Positions 45,659 through 58,333 of a stretch of 64,000 nucleotides of DNA are shown one piece after another; within the stretch, counting starts at the first letter, position 1, and every line of letters starts with the position of its first letter. The notes under the pieces were generated by a model that did no database searches, was not told where the DNA came from, and was given only the letters and a program-made list of their open reading frames with translations. Location of the stretch: NCBI GenBank assembly GCA_022749755.1, contig CM040447.1, forward strand, positions 14,414,087 to 14,478,086, read 5' to 3'. Origin of the DNA: Azadirachta indica. Taxonomy: Eukaryota > Streptophyta > Magnoliopsida > Sapindales > Meliaceae. The translations under genes were made by a program, and so were the position numbers.

Positions 45659-47814
45659 TCGAAAGTAAAAGCATGTATAGAAACAGATATAGTTGTGAAT
45701 GTGAAAAGCAGTAAAATACAAATACAAAATATAATTAAAATAATACACGAATTAATTGCTGGAGTAAATAATTTTAAATAATAATTAAATGTGTAAAATT
45801 AGTTTTTAAGGTACAACTGTACGTAACTATATATTATAATATAAAATAGAGATATTCAAATTTCTTTAATTTTTAACTCTATGTTTCTAGATTTTCTAAA
45901 TTTTAAAAGTTTGATGACTATGAATTGTTATGTTCAAATTCCTAGTTAGTTTCTTTATTTGGTTAAACAAAAATTTTCTATCCAACCATTAATCAATTAG
46001 CACACGAAAAGAAACTTGTAATTAGAAAAAGTTTTGCTAATTTTGTCGTGTTTAGTCATTTTCATATACAATGTAAAGTCTAATTAGGTAATTGTCGTCA
46101 TTCATAACCATGTTTCTCATGAAATAACCCAACAATTGTTCATTCTGTCTCTGAGTCTATGAATATCATCACTAAAGACAAAGTTAAATATGATGGCTTT
46201 TTATTTTTTTTTAAATAAGAAAAATTAAACCTAGTAAACAAATAATTTATTAATCTAATATAAAACAAAATACGGCCTATGTAATGTAATGAGTGCTATT
46301 TCTCATTAAAAAATATATATATATAAACAAATCAATTAGTCAATTTCATCAAGATAAACGAATAAAAGTAATAATCTTTTGAAAGAGAAAAATTCCGTTG
46401 TTTTGAGTTGAGGTGGAGATATTACCGATGTAAGTTATGTATAAAAGAATTAAAACTCCATTTGACAGAAGTATACTTTGAATAAAAATCATTAAATATT
46501 AAATATAAATATACAAATAAATAAAAAAAATAATTATTTATCAGACAGAAGTAGGAGTTTATCAAAGTATTTTAATTGCGATATGTTGACAAAATATGTA
46601 AAAATTACAATAGTCTCAAATTGAGTAACGAAAGAAAATGGAATTATTTAAATGTTACCATAAGAATAGGAGGATTTAAAAAAAAAAAGAAAAAAAGAAA
46701 AAGATTTGAGTGGTGGAAAACAAAAGCCATCTCGATCGACTAGCTGACAGATGCTGCCAACGTTGAACTAGCACTGAATGAAGCAACATAAACATAGTTA
46801 TAGCAACAAGAGCCCAAGACAAAGGAGTGACTGGATGCCGAGAATTTAAAGCCAATCATGGTGGTGTGAAATGAAAATGAAAGCTGAGTTCACACGATTA
46901 ACACCATTCAATTTCCTTTTTTTATATGTCACTGTGTCAAAATGAAAATGGACTTCATGGCTGCAGTTTCTTCTTCTTCCTAAAATCATCCAACTTACTA
47001 CCAATCACCACTACTGCTCCCTCCTATTAACACCATTCAATTTTGTTTACTAGTATCAAATTTGTGTTCTAACTAATTAATTAATTTCAAATTAGGGCAC
47101 TTTTGTTGCAATCACATATTGGACAAAATTGGTACAGTTACGTTAACGAGCAAGAGAAACAGGTAGCTAGGTTAGAGTTAAAAGGACCATTTTGAAGTAT
47201 CGTACAAAAAGCAACGCCGTGCTAAACAAAATTGCCTTTAATTAACCTTTAAAATGTAGACGTTGCAAGATGAGTCGGCGTCGTTTAGTTTGATGTCGTG
47301 GAGACGTCAGACACGGCAGTCCACATCCTCCACCGTTCCAACGCGTTGTTGGCGTGTTGCTTTGCTTTCTCCTACTCTTAACTTAGCCTAACGTCTGCTT
47401 GCCCCCGTCAAAATATCCTGCACCTTTCCTTTCAAATATTCTTTTTAATATTTTTAAATTGTGTTCTTTTGGGTCTAGTTTCGCGGTGGTTGCATTTCCG
47501 TCGGTCCAAGATCACTCCCTTTACTGGGTCCCACTTGTAACCCTTTTATTGTATCACCCATTGGATGAAACGGCCCACAAAGCGGTCCCTCTGGGCCCAT
47601 TAACCGCCCAAAAAGAACGGCCCCCGATTGACAAAGTCTTCCACTTTATCAATAAAGAGCAAAAAGATATCTCTCTCTACATCGAGATTTTTCACCTTTT
47701 TTCATCTTCTTTTTTATCCATACTTTTACCCTCAATTCATCTCTCCTTTTGATCTTGACCGAACCCTTGTCCCAACGTAAACATATGAATGTAAATAACT
47801 GACAAATCCCAATT

Positions 47815-47854
47815 GCCCTGCCTTGCCCTGCCCTGCCCTGCCCTGCCCTGCCTT
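47815..47854. repeat. (CCCTG)n minisatellite
   Basis: About eight GCCCT/CCTTG pentamers in a row, GC-rich in an AT-rich setting. The Gly-Arg-Ala-Gly frame on the minus strand is this repeat. Confidence 0.9.
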
Positions 47855-49049
47855 GGATATAGTAAGGACACTGTTTTAAGTCATTAGAGGACCAGATCAC
47901 AAGAGTGATTTTTTAGATTGTTATGAAAAAGTTAAAAAAAAATTGTCTTAATCTCTAATTTCTTGTAAGAAATGAGACAAATTCTAAATTTTGTTTAAAA
48001 TTATTCCAAAGTCAATCAAAACCCTAACAGAAAATACTTATAATAAATATTAAAAAAATATCGTATATGTGACTTTAATTTAAAACAAGAAGATATGTAG
48101 ACCATAATATTTGAAACATTACTGTTAACACCAACTTTATTTCTAAAAGAGCAATTATAATTCAAATTAAATATGATATTGGTAACCCTTTTCATAGCAA
48201 TTCTTTGTATATATATAAAACTATTATTGAAAAATTAAGCACCACGTGAAATTGAAATAATATACAAATGAGCGTAATTTTAAAAATACGTATTGACATT
48301 AGCCATTATATTAGATACCTCAACTAAGTATTTATATGACAATTCCCTAATTGTTTATACACGATATTTGAATCAATTATCATATAAAACTCCATGATAA
48401 TGTATTTCATTTGATATACGTGATGTATAATTAAATTGCGATGTAAATTTTTATTTTTGATAATAAGTAAAATTTAAGATAAAAAATTATTATTACTAAC
48501 CCATTAATTCTCTATATTATTAAATGAATAGATTCAACAACTGATTATTTGTACCATCTCTTATGCTTTAAAGTTTTGTGTGTATGCATTGAAATATTAA
48601 AAAGAAGTTGAAACTCTAATAAAAAAATTGTGTTTGTATTTATACATTTATTTTTTAACATAAAATTTAAAATATATTGCATAAATTAAAACAAAATTTA
48701 AAATAAAAAATCAAAACATGTAACATAAAATTTGAAATCAACGCCCAAATAAAAATTTAAAGACTCTGTACTTCTCGCGGAGCTTGGCGAACTCGTGCTA
48801 GATTTTGTATGAACTCAAAAGTAAGAAATAAAAAGATTTTTAAGAGAGAGATTGTTTATTGACAGATTGTACAATTTTTTACACGTGTCATGACAGCGAG
48901 GCGGGTCTGGAGCTTGTTACCATCGAGAGAGAGTTTATGCAGGGTCCCTTTAAAGCAGATTTGTTACTGTGGCGAGGCAACCTACATGTTCAAACGGACG
49001 GCGTTGATTCTGTTTCATTTACCAAGGAAAATCAGTAAGTCTCCGAGAC

Positions 49050-49057
49050 TGACGTCA
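49050..49057. promoter_or_regulatory. TGACGTCA palindrome upstream of SCL4
   Basis: Perfect bZIP (TGA/CRE-type) site about 725 bp before the start codon. A further CCACGTCA lies near 49223. Binding is inferred only. Confidence 0.35.
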
Positions 49058-49612
49058 TAGAGACGGCGACGTAGACGCCGTAAAATGTCGATGCGTTGGT
49101 GGCGGGTAGGACCCACAGAAACGTCCAGGTCCCGAACAGAGCGGGAGAAGAAAAAGCTGTATGCGTGGACGTTAATGAGCTGATGTTGCTGTATCGAGAC
49201 TAAGATCCCACTTCCATATGACGCCACGTCATCATTGCAAGCCCCACAACTGTGATAAAAAAATAAAATAAAACGGATTCTAAATGAGGGCACTGTACAT
49301 AGCAGCAAAGGTGAGTGTAGTAATAATAGAGGGTAATAACATATTGACGTGAGAACGGGGTTTTTGATAATTTCCATTTCATTTTTTTTTTTGAAATTCA
49401 TTTTATTTTATTTTGATCTGAAAGTGTGGGAGCCACTTTAAACAGTTGGTGCTTTTATCAACGTCTGTCCATCTTAAGGAGGCTGGGCTAAGAGCTTTCG
49501 TTCTTTAAAAGCTATCTTCTCATTTCTCTCTAGCGATTTTTCTCTCTCTAGCTGGAGCGAATCCAACTAGCTAGCAGACTAGTGATCCCGTTGTTTCTGG
49601 GGATTTAGTTCT

Positions 49613-49735
49613 GTATGTACTCTCACTTTGTCTCTCTCTTACACTCGGTTATTTGGCTATAAAAATATATTCTACTACCATACTTTCAACGAGCTATCAT
49701 GTCTTACTAGCGTTTTGGTGATAATGTGATTGCAG
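49613..49735 (+). other. 5'-UTR intron of the GRAS gene
   Basis: GTATGTAC donor and TTGCAG acceptor enclose 123 bp, T-rich before the acceptor, ending 40 bp before the ATG. The leader before it is CT-rich (about 49510-49560). GRAS coding regions are usually intronless with introns only in the leader, which fits. Confidence 0.65.
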
Positions 49736-49775
49736 ATTTTGTTTTTCGCTTTTTGAGTAGAGATTTGGCCGGAGA

Positions 49776-51590
49776 ATGGCTTATATGTGCGCGGACAGTG
49801 GCAATTTGATGGCGGTTGCCCAACAAGTGATCAAGCAAAAACAACAGCAAGAACAGCAACAGCAGCAACAAAACCAGAGTCAGCAACAGCCGCAACTGTA
49901 CGGTGTGAATCCCTTCACTTTAAACACTTGGACTGGCGGCAGTCAGCATTCTATGTCCAACTCTCCTAATTTTGGTTATGGGTTCCCTGGCCCGGGCTTC
50001 TCCGACCCGTTAGACACCGGAGAATCTGGGTTTCAGTTCCCACAGATAGAGCAACATTCAAGTGGGTTTAGATTCTCCGATTTCGGAACTGGCGCCGGTG
50101 GTGAATTTGATTCAGACGACTGGATGGAGAGTTTAATGAACAGCGGGCACTCAACGGATAGTTCTAATCTGCCCACTGGTTGTGACGGGTGGCAGAACAA
50201 TGCTGATTTCGGACTTTACGCTACCGATCCGTTTACCAGCTGTCAGAATCAACTTAACGTATCTTGCTCTCCGCCGTCGGATCTTAGCCGAATCGTGTTC
50301 ACTGACACGCAGAAGTGCGTTATTCCAGCGTGGCCACCATCTCCAGCACCGCCTCTGCCGCCAGCAGAACCAACGGTCAAAGAAGCCACACCAGCAAGCC
50401 CAGTACAGCCTAGTGTACCCCAACGCGACGCAGTGGGGGCATCAGCCTCAACAAGCTCTCCGGAAGCTGACTCAGCTCAGCCCCTTAGACGGGCTTTAAT
50501 TGACTGCGCCCGGCTTGTTGAGTCACAACCTGAACGAGCTGTGAAGTCGCTTAATAGTCTCAAAGAAACAGTGTCTCAGACAGGAAATCCCACTGAGAGA
50601 GTGGCCTATCATTTCATTGAAGCTTTACTTAACAGGGCGACTTCTGGAGCGGGTAAAATCTATACTCCGTTGGAGGCTAACTGTGAGGATTGCATTCTCT
50701 CCTACAGGGCTCTCAATGATGCCTGTCCATATTCAAAATTTGCTTATTTAACGGCTAACCAAGCAATACTTGAAGCCACAGAGAAAGCTAGCTTCATCCA
50801 CATAGTTGATTTTGGGATTGTTCAAGGAATTCAATGGTCGTTTTTGTTGCAAGCGCTGGCAAATCGGCGAACTGGAAAACCCGTTAGAGTTCGCATCTCG
50901 GGCATACCCGCTCAGGCTCTTGGTAAGTGCTCCTCCGTGTCGCTTCTCGCTACTGGTAAACGACTCCGTGAATTCGCTAGATCGCTTTCAATAAATTTGG
51001 AGTTCGAACCCATTCTTACTCCGATTAAGAAGCTCACTGCTACAAGTTTTCGGATGGGGCCGGACGAAGCCGTTGTTGTGAACTTCATGCTTCAGCTGTA
51101 TAATTTATTAGATGATAACCCAGTTTCTCTACAGGCTGTTCTTGAAGTGGCCCGATCTTTAAAACCGACAGTGGTGACTCTTGGAGAGTACGAAACGAGT
51201 TTGAACCGAGTTGGGTTTGTAACCCGGTTCAAGAACGCGTTCAAATATTACACAGCCGTGTTTGAGTCGCTAGAGGCAAACATGACCGACTCAAGTGCGA
51301 GACTATATGTGGAAAGACATATTCTTGGCCGGAGAATTTCCGGTCTGCTTGGACCTGAGAAATCAGGAAGCAAACGAGAACGTGCTGAAAGTAAGGAAAA
51401 CTGGCTTGCTTTTATGGAGAATTCCGGGTTTACGCCGGTACCCTTCAGCCATTATGCAATAAGTCAGGCTGAGATTTTGTTATGGCATTATAACTACAGT
51501 CCTCTATACTCGCTGTCTCAATCGAACCCTAAGTTTTTAACTCTGTCATGGAACCAGGTGCCTATTCTCACCATTTCTTCCTGGCGTTGA
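49776..51590 (+). CDS. SCL4: GRAS-family transcription factor, SCL4/SCL7 type
   Basis: Nuclear plant-specific transcription regulator; the SCL4/SCL7 group has been linked to stress responses, and targets are not readable here. Single exon, 604 aa. The start [20 protein letters not shown] matches the group's conserved N-terminus. Seen: glutamine-rich stretch (22-39), acidic/Ser-Gly-rich variable region, proline-rich part (185-215), then the GRAS domain: LHRI from about 237, VHIID-type IHIVDF (341-346), second leucine-rich region (about 380-420), PFYRE region with [12 protein letters not shown] (481-492), and SAW region ending in SSWR. Length equals that of Arabidopsis SCL4. The next gene upstream outside the retroelement is SDH1, as in Arabidopsis. 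Complete, with no damage. SCL7 is the close alternative name. Confidence 0.95.
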   Translation: MAYMCADSGNLMAVAQQVIKQKQQQEQQQQQQNQSQQQPQLYGVNPFTLNTWTGGSQHSMSNSPNFGYGFPGPGFSDPLDTGESGFQFPQIEQHSSGFRFSDFGTGAGGEFDSDDWMESLMNSGHSTDSSNLPTGCDGWQNNADFGLYATDPFTSCQNQLNVSCSPPSDLSRIVFTDTQKCVIPAWPPSPAPPLPPAEPTVKEATPASPVQPSVPQRDAVGASASTSSPEADSAQPLRRALIDCARLVESQPERAVKSLNSLKETVSQTGNPTERVAYHFIEALLNRATSGAGKIYTPLEANCEDCILSYRALNDACPYSKFAYLTANQAILEATEKASFIHIVDFGIVQGIQWSFLLQALANRRTGKPVRVRISGIPAQALGKCSSVSLLATGKRLREFARSLSINLEFEPILTPIKKLTATSFRMGPDEAVVVNFMLQLYNLLDDNPVSLQAVLEVARSLKPTVVTLGEYETSLNRVGFVTRFKNAFKYYTAVFESLEANMTDSSARLYVERHILGRRISGLLGPEKSGSKRERAESKENWLAFMENSGFTPVPFSHYAISQAEILLWHYNYSPLYSLSQSNPKFLTLSWNQVPILTISSWR

Positions 51591-54500
51591 TGGGTTTCTG
51601 ACTCATTTTGGTAATAGTTTTCACTTCATAAGGTGCTTACTGATCGGATTGGCTCTTATTTATTGCACTAAAGTTTTATGATTTAGTGAAGTTATAGGTT
51701 GTTAATCCAGTAGCAACCCAATTAGAACATTGTAATAGCATTGTTAACTATGTTGTTTATCATTATCATATTCCCACTTCGTTTAGTTAATCTGTGGGCG
51801 CATCACAAGCTGTATTCTGTTGGGTTTTACTTTGTCAGGCTATAGAAAGTATGACAAATTGTAATATACCGAATTCCAAATCGAAGTGGATCTATATATA
51901 TATGTTAATGTGCTTAGGTTGTTTTTCTGATGCTTGCATTACTATGTATAAATTTGATTATTGATATGGATGCAGCATTCTCACTTTTAACTAATGCTCA
52001 AGTTGTGTGGTGCTGGGAGCCAAATTGATTAATTGTTCAGAGATGACTATGATTTTATTTGCTCAGCTGTCTGTCTGACATTTTCAAGCTTTTGATCTCT
52101 GCAGCTAGGCACTGGTAGCCCCTGGACTAAGTTATGTGATTCTGTCTTTTCACTCTTTAGCCATAATTTTTCCTGTTCGTGCAGAAATTGTAAAATCAAG
52201 AACTGAAACCTCAGAAATTTGTCATTGTCTATGTTGGCCCTGTGATTAGCGACCCGCGAGTCATCAGTGTCTATCATGCGACTGCGGTTTCTGCAATTGG
52301 TGTTTGATGAAAGAGAGTAACCCTGACTTTTCTTTATCATGTAATTGGTTTTTTGATTATGACATACGCAAAGCTCTTTGTTTTGGGTTAATATTTTGCC
52401 AGAAAATCTTTTTGCCTTGGTTGTTAAACTCTAAACCCTTTGTTTTCGTTTGTCTTGCTTTGTCATCCATCATTTTCCCTATTATATCCGTGAATAGAAA
52501 AAGATCCGAAATTTGCATAGGTTGCCCAGCTGGCTTTCCTGTCAAATGCCAAATCTTACTTCTCAAACTGTGGGAATATATATCTTGATTTTAGCCATAA
52601 GGAATTAATATAGTGCTTGTCTCTATCATTGTGAAATGAAAAGATAGAGACTGAGGAGAGCCTAAACACGACAGCTCATCTTTTAGCATAATTTAGAAGA
52701 AATAAGGGCCGGGAAAGCACTCTCTTTGCAGTTCTAAGTGAACAAATGGGCCAGAAGGACATTGTTGTTGGCATGCAATGGGCTGCCTGATATTGTTGCT
52801 TAGTCTTCATGCTGACTTTCTGTTTTTATTTTAGCTTATATTTAAGCAATTAGAAATCTGACGTGCCTACTAGGGACCCTAAACAGTTCGAATGCAACTT
52901 CTATGCAATTTGATTGACATTCCCTCCGCCTTACTCCGTTATAGCCCATCTGATGACCGATGCTGTTCTTTTGGACAATAGCCATTCTAAGACTGTCTCG
53001 TCACTTCAATCTGAAAAAAGAATTATTTATTTATTTATTTATTTTTATCAAATAGTACTTGTTCCCGCAGTCAACAGATCATATTAGAATTGTAGTTTGT
53101 ACCGAGGGTAGTTGAATCACGTTGTCTTGAGCCAAACCGGCCCATTTTCTCACACCTAGTCCAATAAAATGTGTTGTTCATGCAGGTAAACCAGATTCCT
53201 CCTCCATGTTATGTACGTTGAAAAGGGAAGTGTTTTATCGTTTAAGGCATCACATGTCACTAATAGCTGTGTACTTGACTTGACACTTGGACCAAAGCAT
53301 GGCTGAAGAGAAAGGTTACGTTCATTATTTGGCATTTAATAGCTGGACCAACGGGCTTGGTTCTCCAATCATAAGTCATTAACTCTAATTAAATTTGGTC
53401 CCTACACAATCACTACTTTTGGGTCACTGAATCAGTAATTAACTTTGATTTTGAGTACATGATAGTTTAGCTAAATTAATCTCAAGAAACCTTATATATA
53501 TTGTTAAATTGGGAGTAGATTTCGATAAAGAGATATACAAATTTAATGATTAATAAATGTGTGTTGTTATTTTAAATTAATTATATAATTTTGTTAATTT
53601 AAGTGTACGTGTACAATTAACTATTCGTCGGAGAGTCCAGATTCCTGAATCCATCTCGTTGTTTTTCAAATAAACTATTACAAATGCAGAATGCTCCTTT
53701 TCCCCTGGCGTGACAAAAGCTGGGATCAGTCACGTCGGCGCAGGTGATTGGATCAGAGGTATACAGTTTGAATGTGCTCACTGACGATAGAACAGATGCA
53801 ACGGTCAAATGGTCCCACCATTTGTAGTCATGGGACCTGCATTATTGATTTGAATAATCTTACAGTAGGCTGCGCCGTACAGTGTGTTTTTACCTCACCT
53901 TAAATCTGATATTGTCAGAAGTATCATCATTCCTCTCGCTAAAACTTGTTTGGCTTCCCATTTTTTCACAGTTACCAAGGTGACATCTCCATAGTGCTCT
54001 TTTTCTTATTCCCTTTTTGGGCTCTCTGGACCAGCCCATTAATCTTATCCCAATCCAGCATGCCTCAGGGATCAGATACGAATTTTAAAAGTAAACTCGT
54101 AAAAATAGATCCAAGCGTGACATTTAATGTAGTCGTCACTAAGAATGCTCTATTTATAAATTCCTAAACTTTAGCCGCCCTAAGAGTAAGATGAATTAAA
54201 ATTAGTTGAATATAGACTGTAGTAAAATTTTAAATACACTCCATTGTCTCCATTTGTGAAAAGTAATGGAAATAATTTTTGACAAAGGAGAGACATTTAT
54301 CAACACCCATAATGAGGGGCTTTTGCAGCTATGCTTTGCAGATATTTTTCTTCGACTGTGGTTATCTAGAAACGTATTTTGGGTTTGGGCTATGAGCGTC
54401 TCATCAAGATCAACGTCAGGGTTTATGGGTAGGCTGGTGTCGTCGATCATAATGCGTAAGCAGCTTATGCACGGGGCTAAAACAGAAGCGGGTCTCATGT

Positions 54501-54835
54501 AAGGTAGAACTGCTTGGGCCTAATTCAATCAGTGAAATGCTTCGGCTGCGGGTTTTCTCATTTTGTGCTCTGCTCTTCACCTATCAAGTGCAAACGAATA
54601 AGCAACATCCGGTTGTCTGCGCATCAATTCAAGGTGACTAAATATAACGCCATTTGCCACGCAGCCAGAAGCCATGCAAATCGTAAAGTCCACGCTACAT
54701 TTTCATCTTGACACCTGGCAGCGATGTTTCTACGTGTTAGAATGAATTGGTAGAAGATTTCTGGTAGTTCGTAGTAAGAATAGGATCACAACGTTGAACC
54801 GACTAAATTTTACTGGTTTATCTCTCTGTCAAATC
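51591..54835. other. SCL4 3' region and intergenic DNA
   Basis: The first ~250 bases are likely the SCL4 3' UTR. Several 60-98-codon frames on both strands at 52-54.5 kb lack recognisable motifs or conserved structure. No RNA gene was identified. Confidence 0.5.
54675..54738 (+). promoter_or_regulatory. RY-like and ABRE-like motifs before the LEA-like gene
   Basis: CATGCA (RY core, about 54675) and TACGTGTT (ACGT-core ABRE-like, 54731-54738) lie 140-205 bp before the start codon. This pairing is typical of ABA- and seed-regulated promoters. Function inferred. Confidence 0.4.
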
Positions 54836-54850
54836 TATAAATATAAATAG
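54836..54850 (+). promoter_or_regulatory. TATA box of the LEA-like gene
   Basis: TATAAATATAAATAG 28-42 bp before the ATG. If this is the TATA box, the leader is very short (about 10-15 nt), so transcription may start from another site further upstream. Confidence 0.45.
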
Positions 54851-54877
54851 CAATCTCTAGAAACCGCATCACGAAAA

Positions 54878-55538
54878 ATGAATAACGCAATCAGATCATT
54901 TCGAGCCAATTCACCGACGGCGTTCCTGTCTCCCCTACCATCTATTGTTGGCCAAAAAGTTTCGAGTGTCAAATTAAGGCAGGTCACAACTTTGGCTAAG
55001 AAACCTGAGAATCCCCAGAACATGGATTCGTCCAAGAAAACGGGCCCGAATAACCCCAAAGAGAAAAATGAGTGAGTACTAGAAACCAGCAAATGGTTAT
55101 CTCTGGTTTTCATATATATGCACACACACATACACACACGAATTTTTATGCTTGCGTCTTTTATATATGATTGCTTTCATTTAATTTGGTGATTAAGGGA
55201 CGTGATGTCTGATTCATTTGGGGAAGGATATGCCACGAGGTCAGACGAGGAAGGATTCGGTGGCATCTATGGGGGCAACCAGACCATTCCTAGTGTTGAA
55301 ATAGATAAGCAAATCCACGAAAATCACCCAGGTAACTATATATATTTGTGTGTTGTTATCAAATCAAATTAAGATTTATATTAAGTTAAAAAGCTAATAT
55401 TGTTTTAACATGGTTTTAATTTGTTTAGCTAATTGTGTGGGTTTTAATTTGTTTGTTTTGGAAGCTTATGACAAGACTCAAGGCAGCGAAGTTAAGGAGA
55501 AGGAAAAAGGTCGACACCAGACCAATGCTACGAACTAG
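54878..55538 (+). CDS. Small LEA-like protein, probably mitochondrial
   Basis: Three exons, 54878-55071, 55198-55331 and 55465-55538, joined by GT-AG introns in frame, give 133 aa. The N-terminal 40 residues are rich in Arg, Ser and Lys without acidic residues, like a mitochondrial presequence. The rest is highly hydrophilic: a Lys/Pro/Asn part, a Gly-rich segment with SFGEGYATRSDEEGFGGIYG, and a Lys/Glu tail (YDKTQGSEVKEKEKG). Composition and motifs resemble small late-embryogenesis-abundant-related proteins, thought to protect during drying; no enzyme motif is present. Upstream RY-like and ABRE-like motifs agree with seed/ABA control. It follows SCL4 in the same direction. The exact LEA subgroup is not certain. 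Confidence 0.75.
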
Positions 55539-57360
55539 ACGGAGTACTTTGCCCAACTTTGTTTATGTTTTGCATTGGCCACTAGTCCTAGCTAGCTATA
55601 CGTGTGTTTGTACTAGTGTTCCTGAAGGGAACAATTTGAGTTTGCCAAACTCTTTTGTCTCAATAATGAAATATATGTTTGTTATTTATGCGATCGAGAT
55701 TCGGATTAATATTATATGTTTAGTACAAAGACACTCATCAAGTCCAAAAAAAAAAAAAAGAACAAAAGTTCAAGAGATTATTGTATATATGTCTATTATA
55801 ACATCTAAATCTGTAAGCACAAGAGCAGGTTGTTTTGTTCTACCTGTTCTCAAAGATTCTTTTAGCCCAAAGAGACAACCCACGAATCACCAAATAATGT
55901 TTTCCTCTCCTAGGAGATTATTTCATACAATTCAGATGTTTTGGCTCCATGCATGCATGTTATAAGCTAGTTTTGTCCTCTAATTACGAAGTACGAACGT
56001 TGGAACTGTAAAATTAAGCTTATTGTCGGTTTGGTAGATGATTAATTAAAATGTCTATAATTTCTGTTTATGCAAACTCTTGTGTCTAATACTCCTAAAA
56101 AATAATAAAGAAAAAGGGTGTGTGTAAGAGTTTGAATACAAATTGGTACGTGTAAGAATTTGTGTACCAGTGGATTCAATTTACTTGTTAATTTCAAATT
56201 GGATGGAGCTTCCAGCTTCATGAAGGTAAAAGAAGAAATATTGCCGGGCAAGGGCCAAGGATTGGGGTAGCTCACTGATGACTGCTTGTACACATGACCA
56301 CATTAGCGAGAATAAGTGCCTTTTCAAATTGAACATCAAGATGTGGTATTACTTATACATCCATTATTTAAACATTCCGATAGTCCAACCCATTCGACTT
56401 TTTGGATGTGGTCTGGTTATATTTAATTATTTTTATTCTAAAATAACATGAAATAAAGATAAATACTCATTTGATTTGTCTTTTCTATTAATAAATTTTT
56501 TAATGTTAATTTTTTTAAATTTTTTTTTGGTGTGGTTTAGTTAGTATTGGAGAGGGATTTGAGAATTGGAAAATCTATTTTTCTTTTATTAAAATAAGCC
56601 AAATTTTCTTTCAAATAGGTTTATTTTATTTTCAAGATTTTATGTTATTTTCTTATAATATAATAAAAAAGTTTATTTATTAAAGTAATTTATTTATCAA
56701 AGTAATTATACAATTTTTCTAACAATTAAATAATTAATAAATTTTTGTTAAAGTTTCATTTATAAGAACTTGTTTGTAAAATGTTTACTTTAAGAAAATT
56801 AACTCAAATAGACTCTAATACATTTAATTGTATATTTTTATAAAAATTTATTTTTAACAATAAAAATACTATTTTAAAATATTAGCTCAATAATATAATC
56901 TCTTTTTTTTTTAACTATTTTTACAAACATCTTTTTTAAATGAATACAAAATTTTTAAAAATAATATCAAATAAATTTTTTTATTATTGTTCAATTAGAA
57001 ACGATTTGAGTGTTGTTAGTTCTCATTATGTGTGCTTAAGGGTTTGAGATGTGGCATAGTTATCGTATTTAAATTACAGTATAAATATATTAGTAGATAA
57101 TAATGTAATATTGAAAAAAATAAAGAAATTATTATAAATAAAATATTATCAAACATTTTTCTTTGTTTATTTTCATAAATGTATATCAATTTGGAAACAT
57201 TATCCAACACAATTGGGATGGCAAAAAGAACATTTTGCACTTAGTATGCTTTTGGACTACATATGGCCCAAAAATCTAAAATAGCCCAGACAAACGTAAC
57301 AGGCTTATTAATAAAAAAAATTCTATTTCGAGAAGCGGTGGAGATTGGTTGTCTTGCACA
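55539..57360. other. Intergenic AT-rich DNA
   Basis: Includes the 3' UTR of the LEA-like gene. The remaining frames are chance, including one of 176 codons beginning inside the last intron and running over its third exon in another frame. Confidence 0.5.
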
Positions 57361-58333
57361 AGGTCAGCACAAGTGCTGACCTGTTTCCAGCTAAAATAAG
57401 GTGTTCAATTCTAGATAAATACAAACACGTAAGCGAATCACCAATCATGCACGTTAGATGCATCACAGCCATCCATCTTATACCTACCCTTTAATCGTGT
57501 CCATCCATTGCATTTAACAAATCGTATATTAAGACCCGCTCCTCCTCCGTGTTACGTTAATTGGCCATCGTTTTTAGCGTTGTTTTTCTTCTCCTTGGCT
57601 TTACTTTCTGATTTGGTTTCCTTTAGATCCATCTCGTATGGCTATTTTCCTGTGCTTTTCGCCTTCAGATCCGGTCAGATGTCTTTACAACCTGGGTTTT
57701 GATACGAGAATCATGTATTGGAAGGTTTGTTTCTCGATTTGTGCTCATCTTCCTATTATGTTGTGATTTGCTTCCTGATGATCTTGTTTTGTGCAGGTTT
57801 GAGATCAGACCTGGATGTTATGACTGCCGTCCGTTTTATTGACCATCATGCTGTTCGAGCTCCATCGTCCTTGACATCGGTGACAGGTATTTTTATTCTG
57901 GTTGAATATAATCCGATCCAGTTTCAGATTGAGTAAGTGTTTCCGATTTGTGGCTTACATCGGGTCCATATTATGACCTTGAGTCGTCTCTTGCGTCCAG
58001 ATTGGACGGGTTATGATTGAGGGAGTACATGGTTGGTAGCTGTTTGAGGCCGTTGGACTTTTTTCTGAAGAGAGATCGATGCTGTTGTCTGTAACGAAAT
58101 CAACTTTAGCTAAGATGGAGGTTGAATTGTGATGTATATGGATGTATAAGATGTCGGGGCTAAAAGGCCTCTGAATTACAGAGGCCAAGTGAACCCTGAT
58201 TAATCTTTGTCATCCGACCTTTGCCATGACAGGTGCGCTTGCATGGCAGGTCACCACATATTCTTAATAAAAATTAATCTTTTTTTGGGTTTTTGAGGGG
58301 AGATCGCACGGGGATTGCCCGGGTTCTCCCCTC
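57361..58333 (+). ncRNA. Candidate spliced, hairpin-rich non-coding transcript
   Basis: A less AT-rich island. An intron-like stretch runs from GTTTGTTTC (57724) to TTTTGTGCAG (57797), and a second donor (ACAG-GTATTT) stands at about 57886. Joining the exons gives no sustained frame. Four short, strong stem-loops are present: 57361-57382 (10-bp perfect arms), 58166-58186 (8 bp), 58216-58253 (11 bp, one bulge) and 58295-58333 (9 bp with a nested 4-bp stem). No known RNA family was recognised. A leader exon of an unrecognised gene is an alternative. Confidence 0.3.

Larger units (their letters stand above)
45660..49500. other. Intergenic DNA upstream of the GRAS gene
   Basis: No supported gene. 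A less AT-rich block at about 47260-47760 has no convincing ORF; the longest frame there needs a non-ATG start. The CAACGCGTTG palindrome is at 47339-47348. A (CCCTG)n run and bZIP-type ACGT motifs lie further on. Confidence 0.5.

Noticed and set aside
47399..47752. 117-aa ORF upstream of SCL4
   Set aside because: Needs a non-ATG start (TTG) and has no domain.
49707..49895. Leucine-rich minus-strand ORF over SCL4 start
   Set aside because: Antisense reading of the CAG/CAA glutamine codons of SCL4.
55435..55965. 176-aa ORF overlapping exon 3 of the LEA-like gene
   Set aside because: Different frame from the spliced gene, begins in an intron, no domain.
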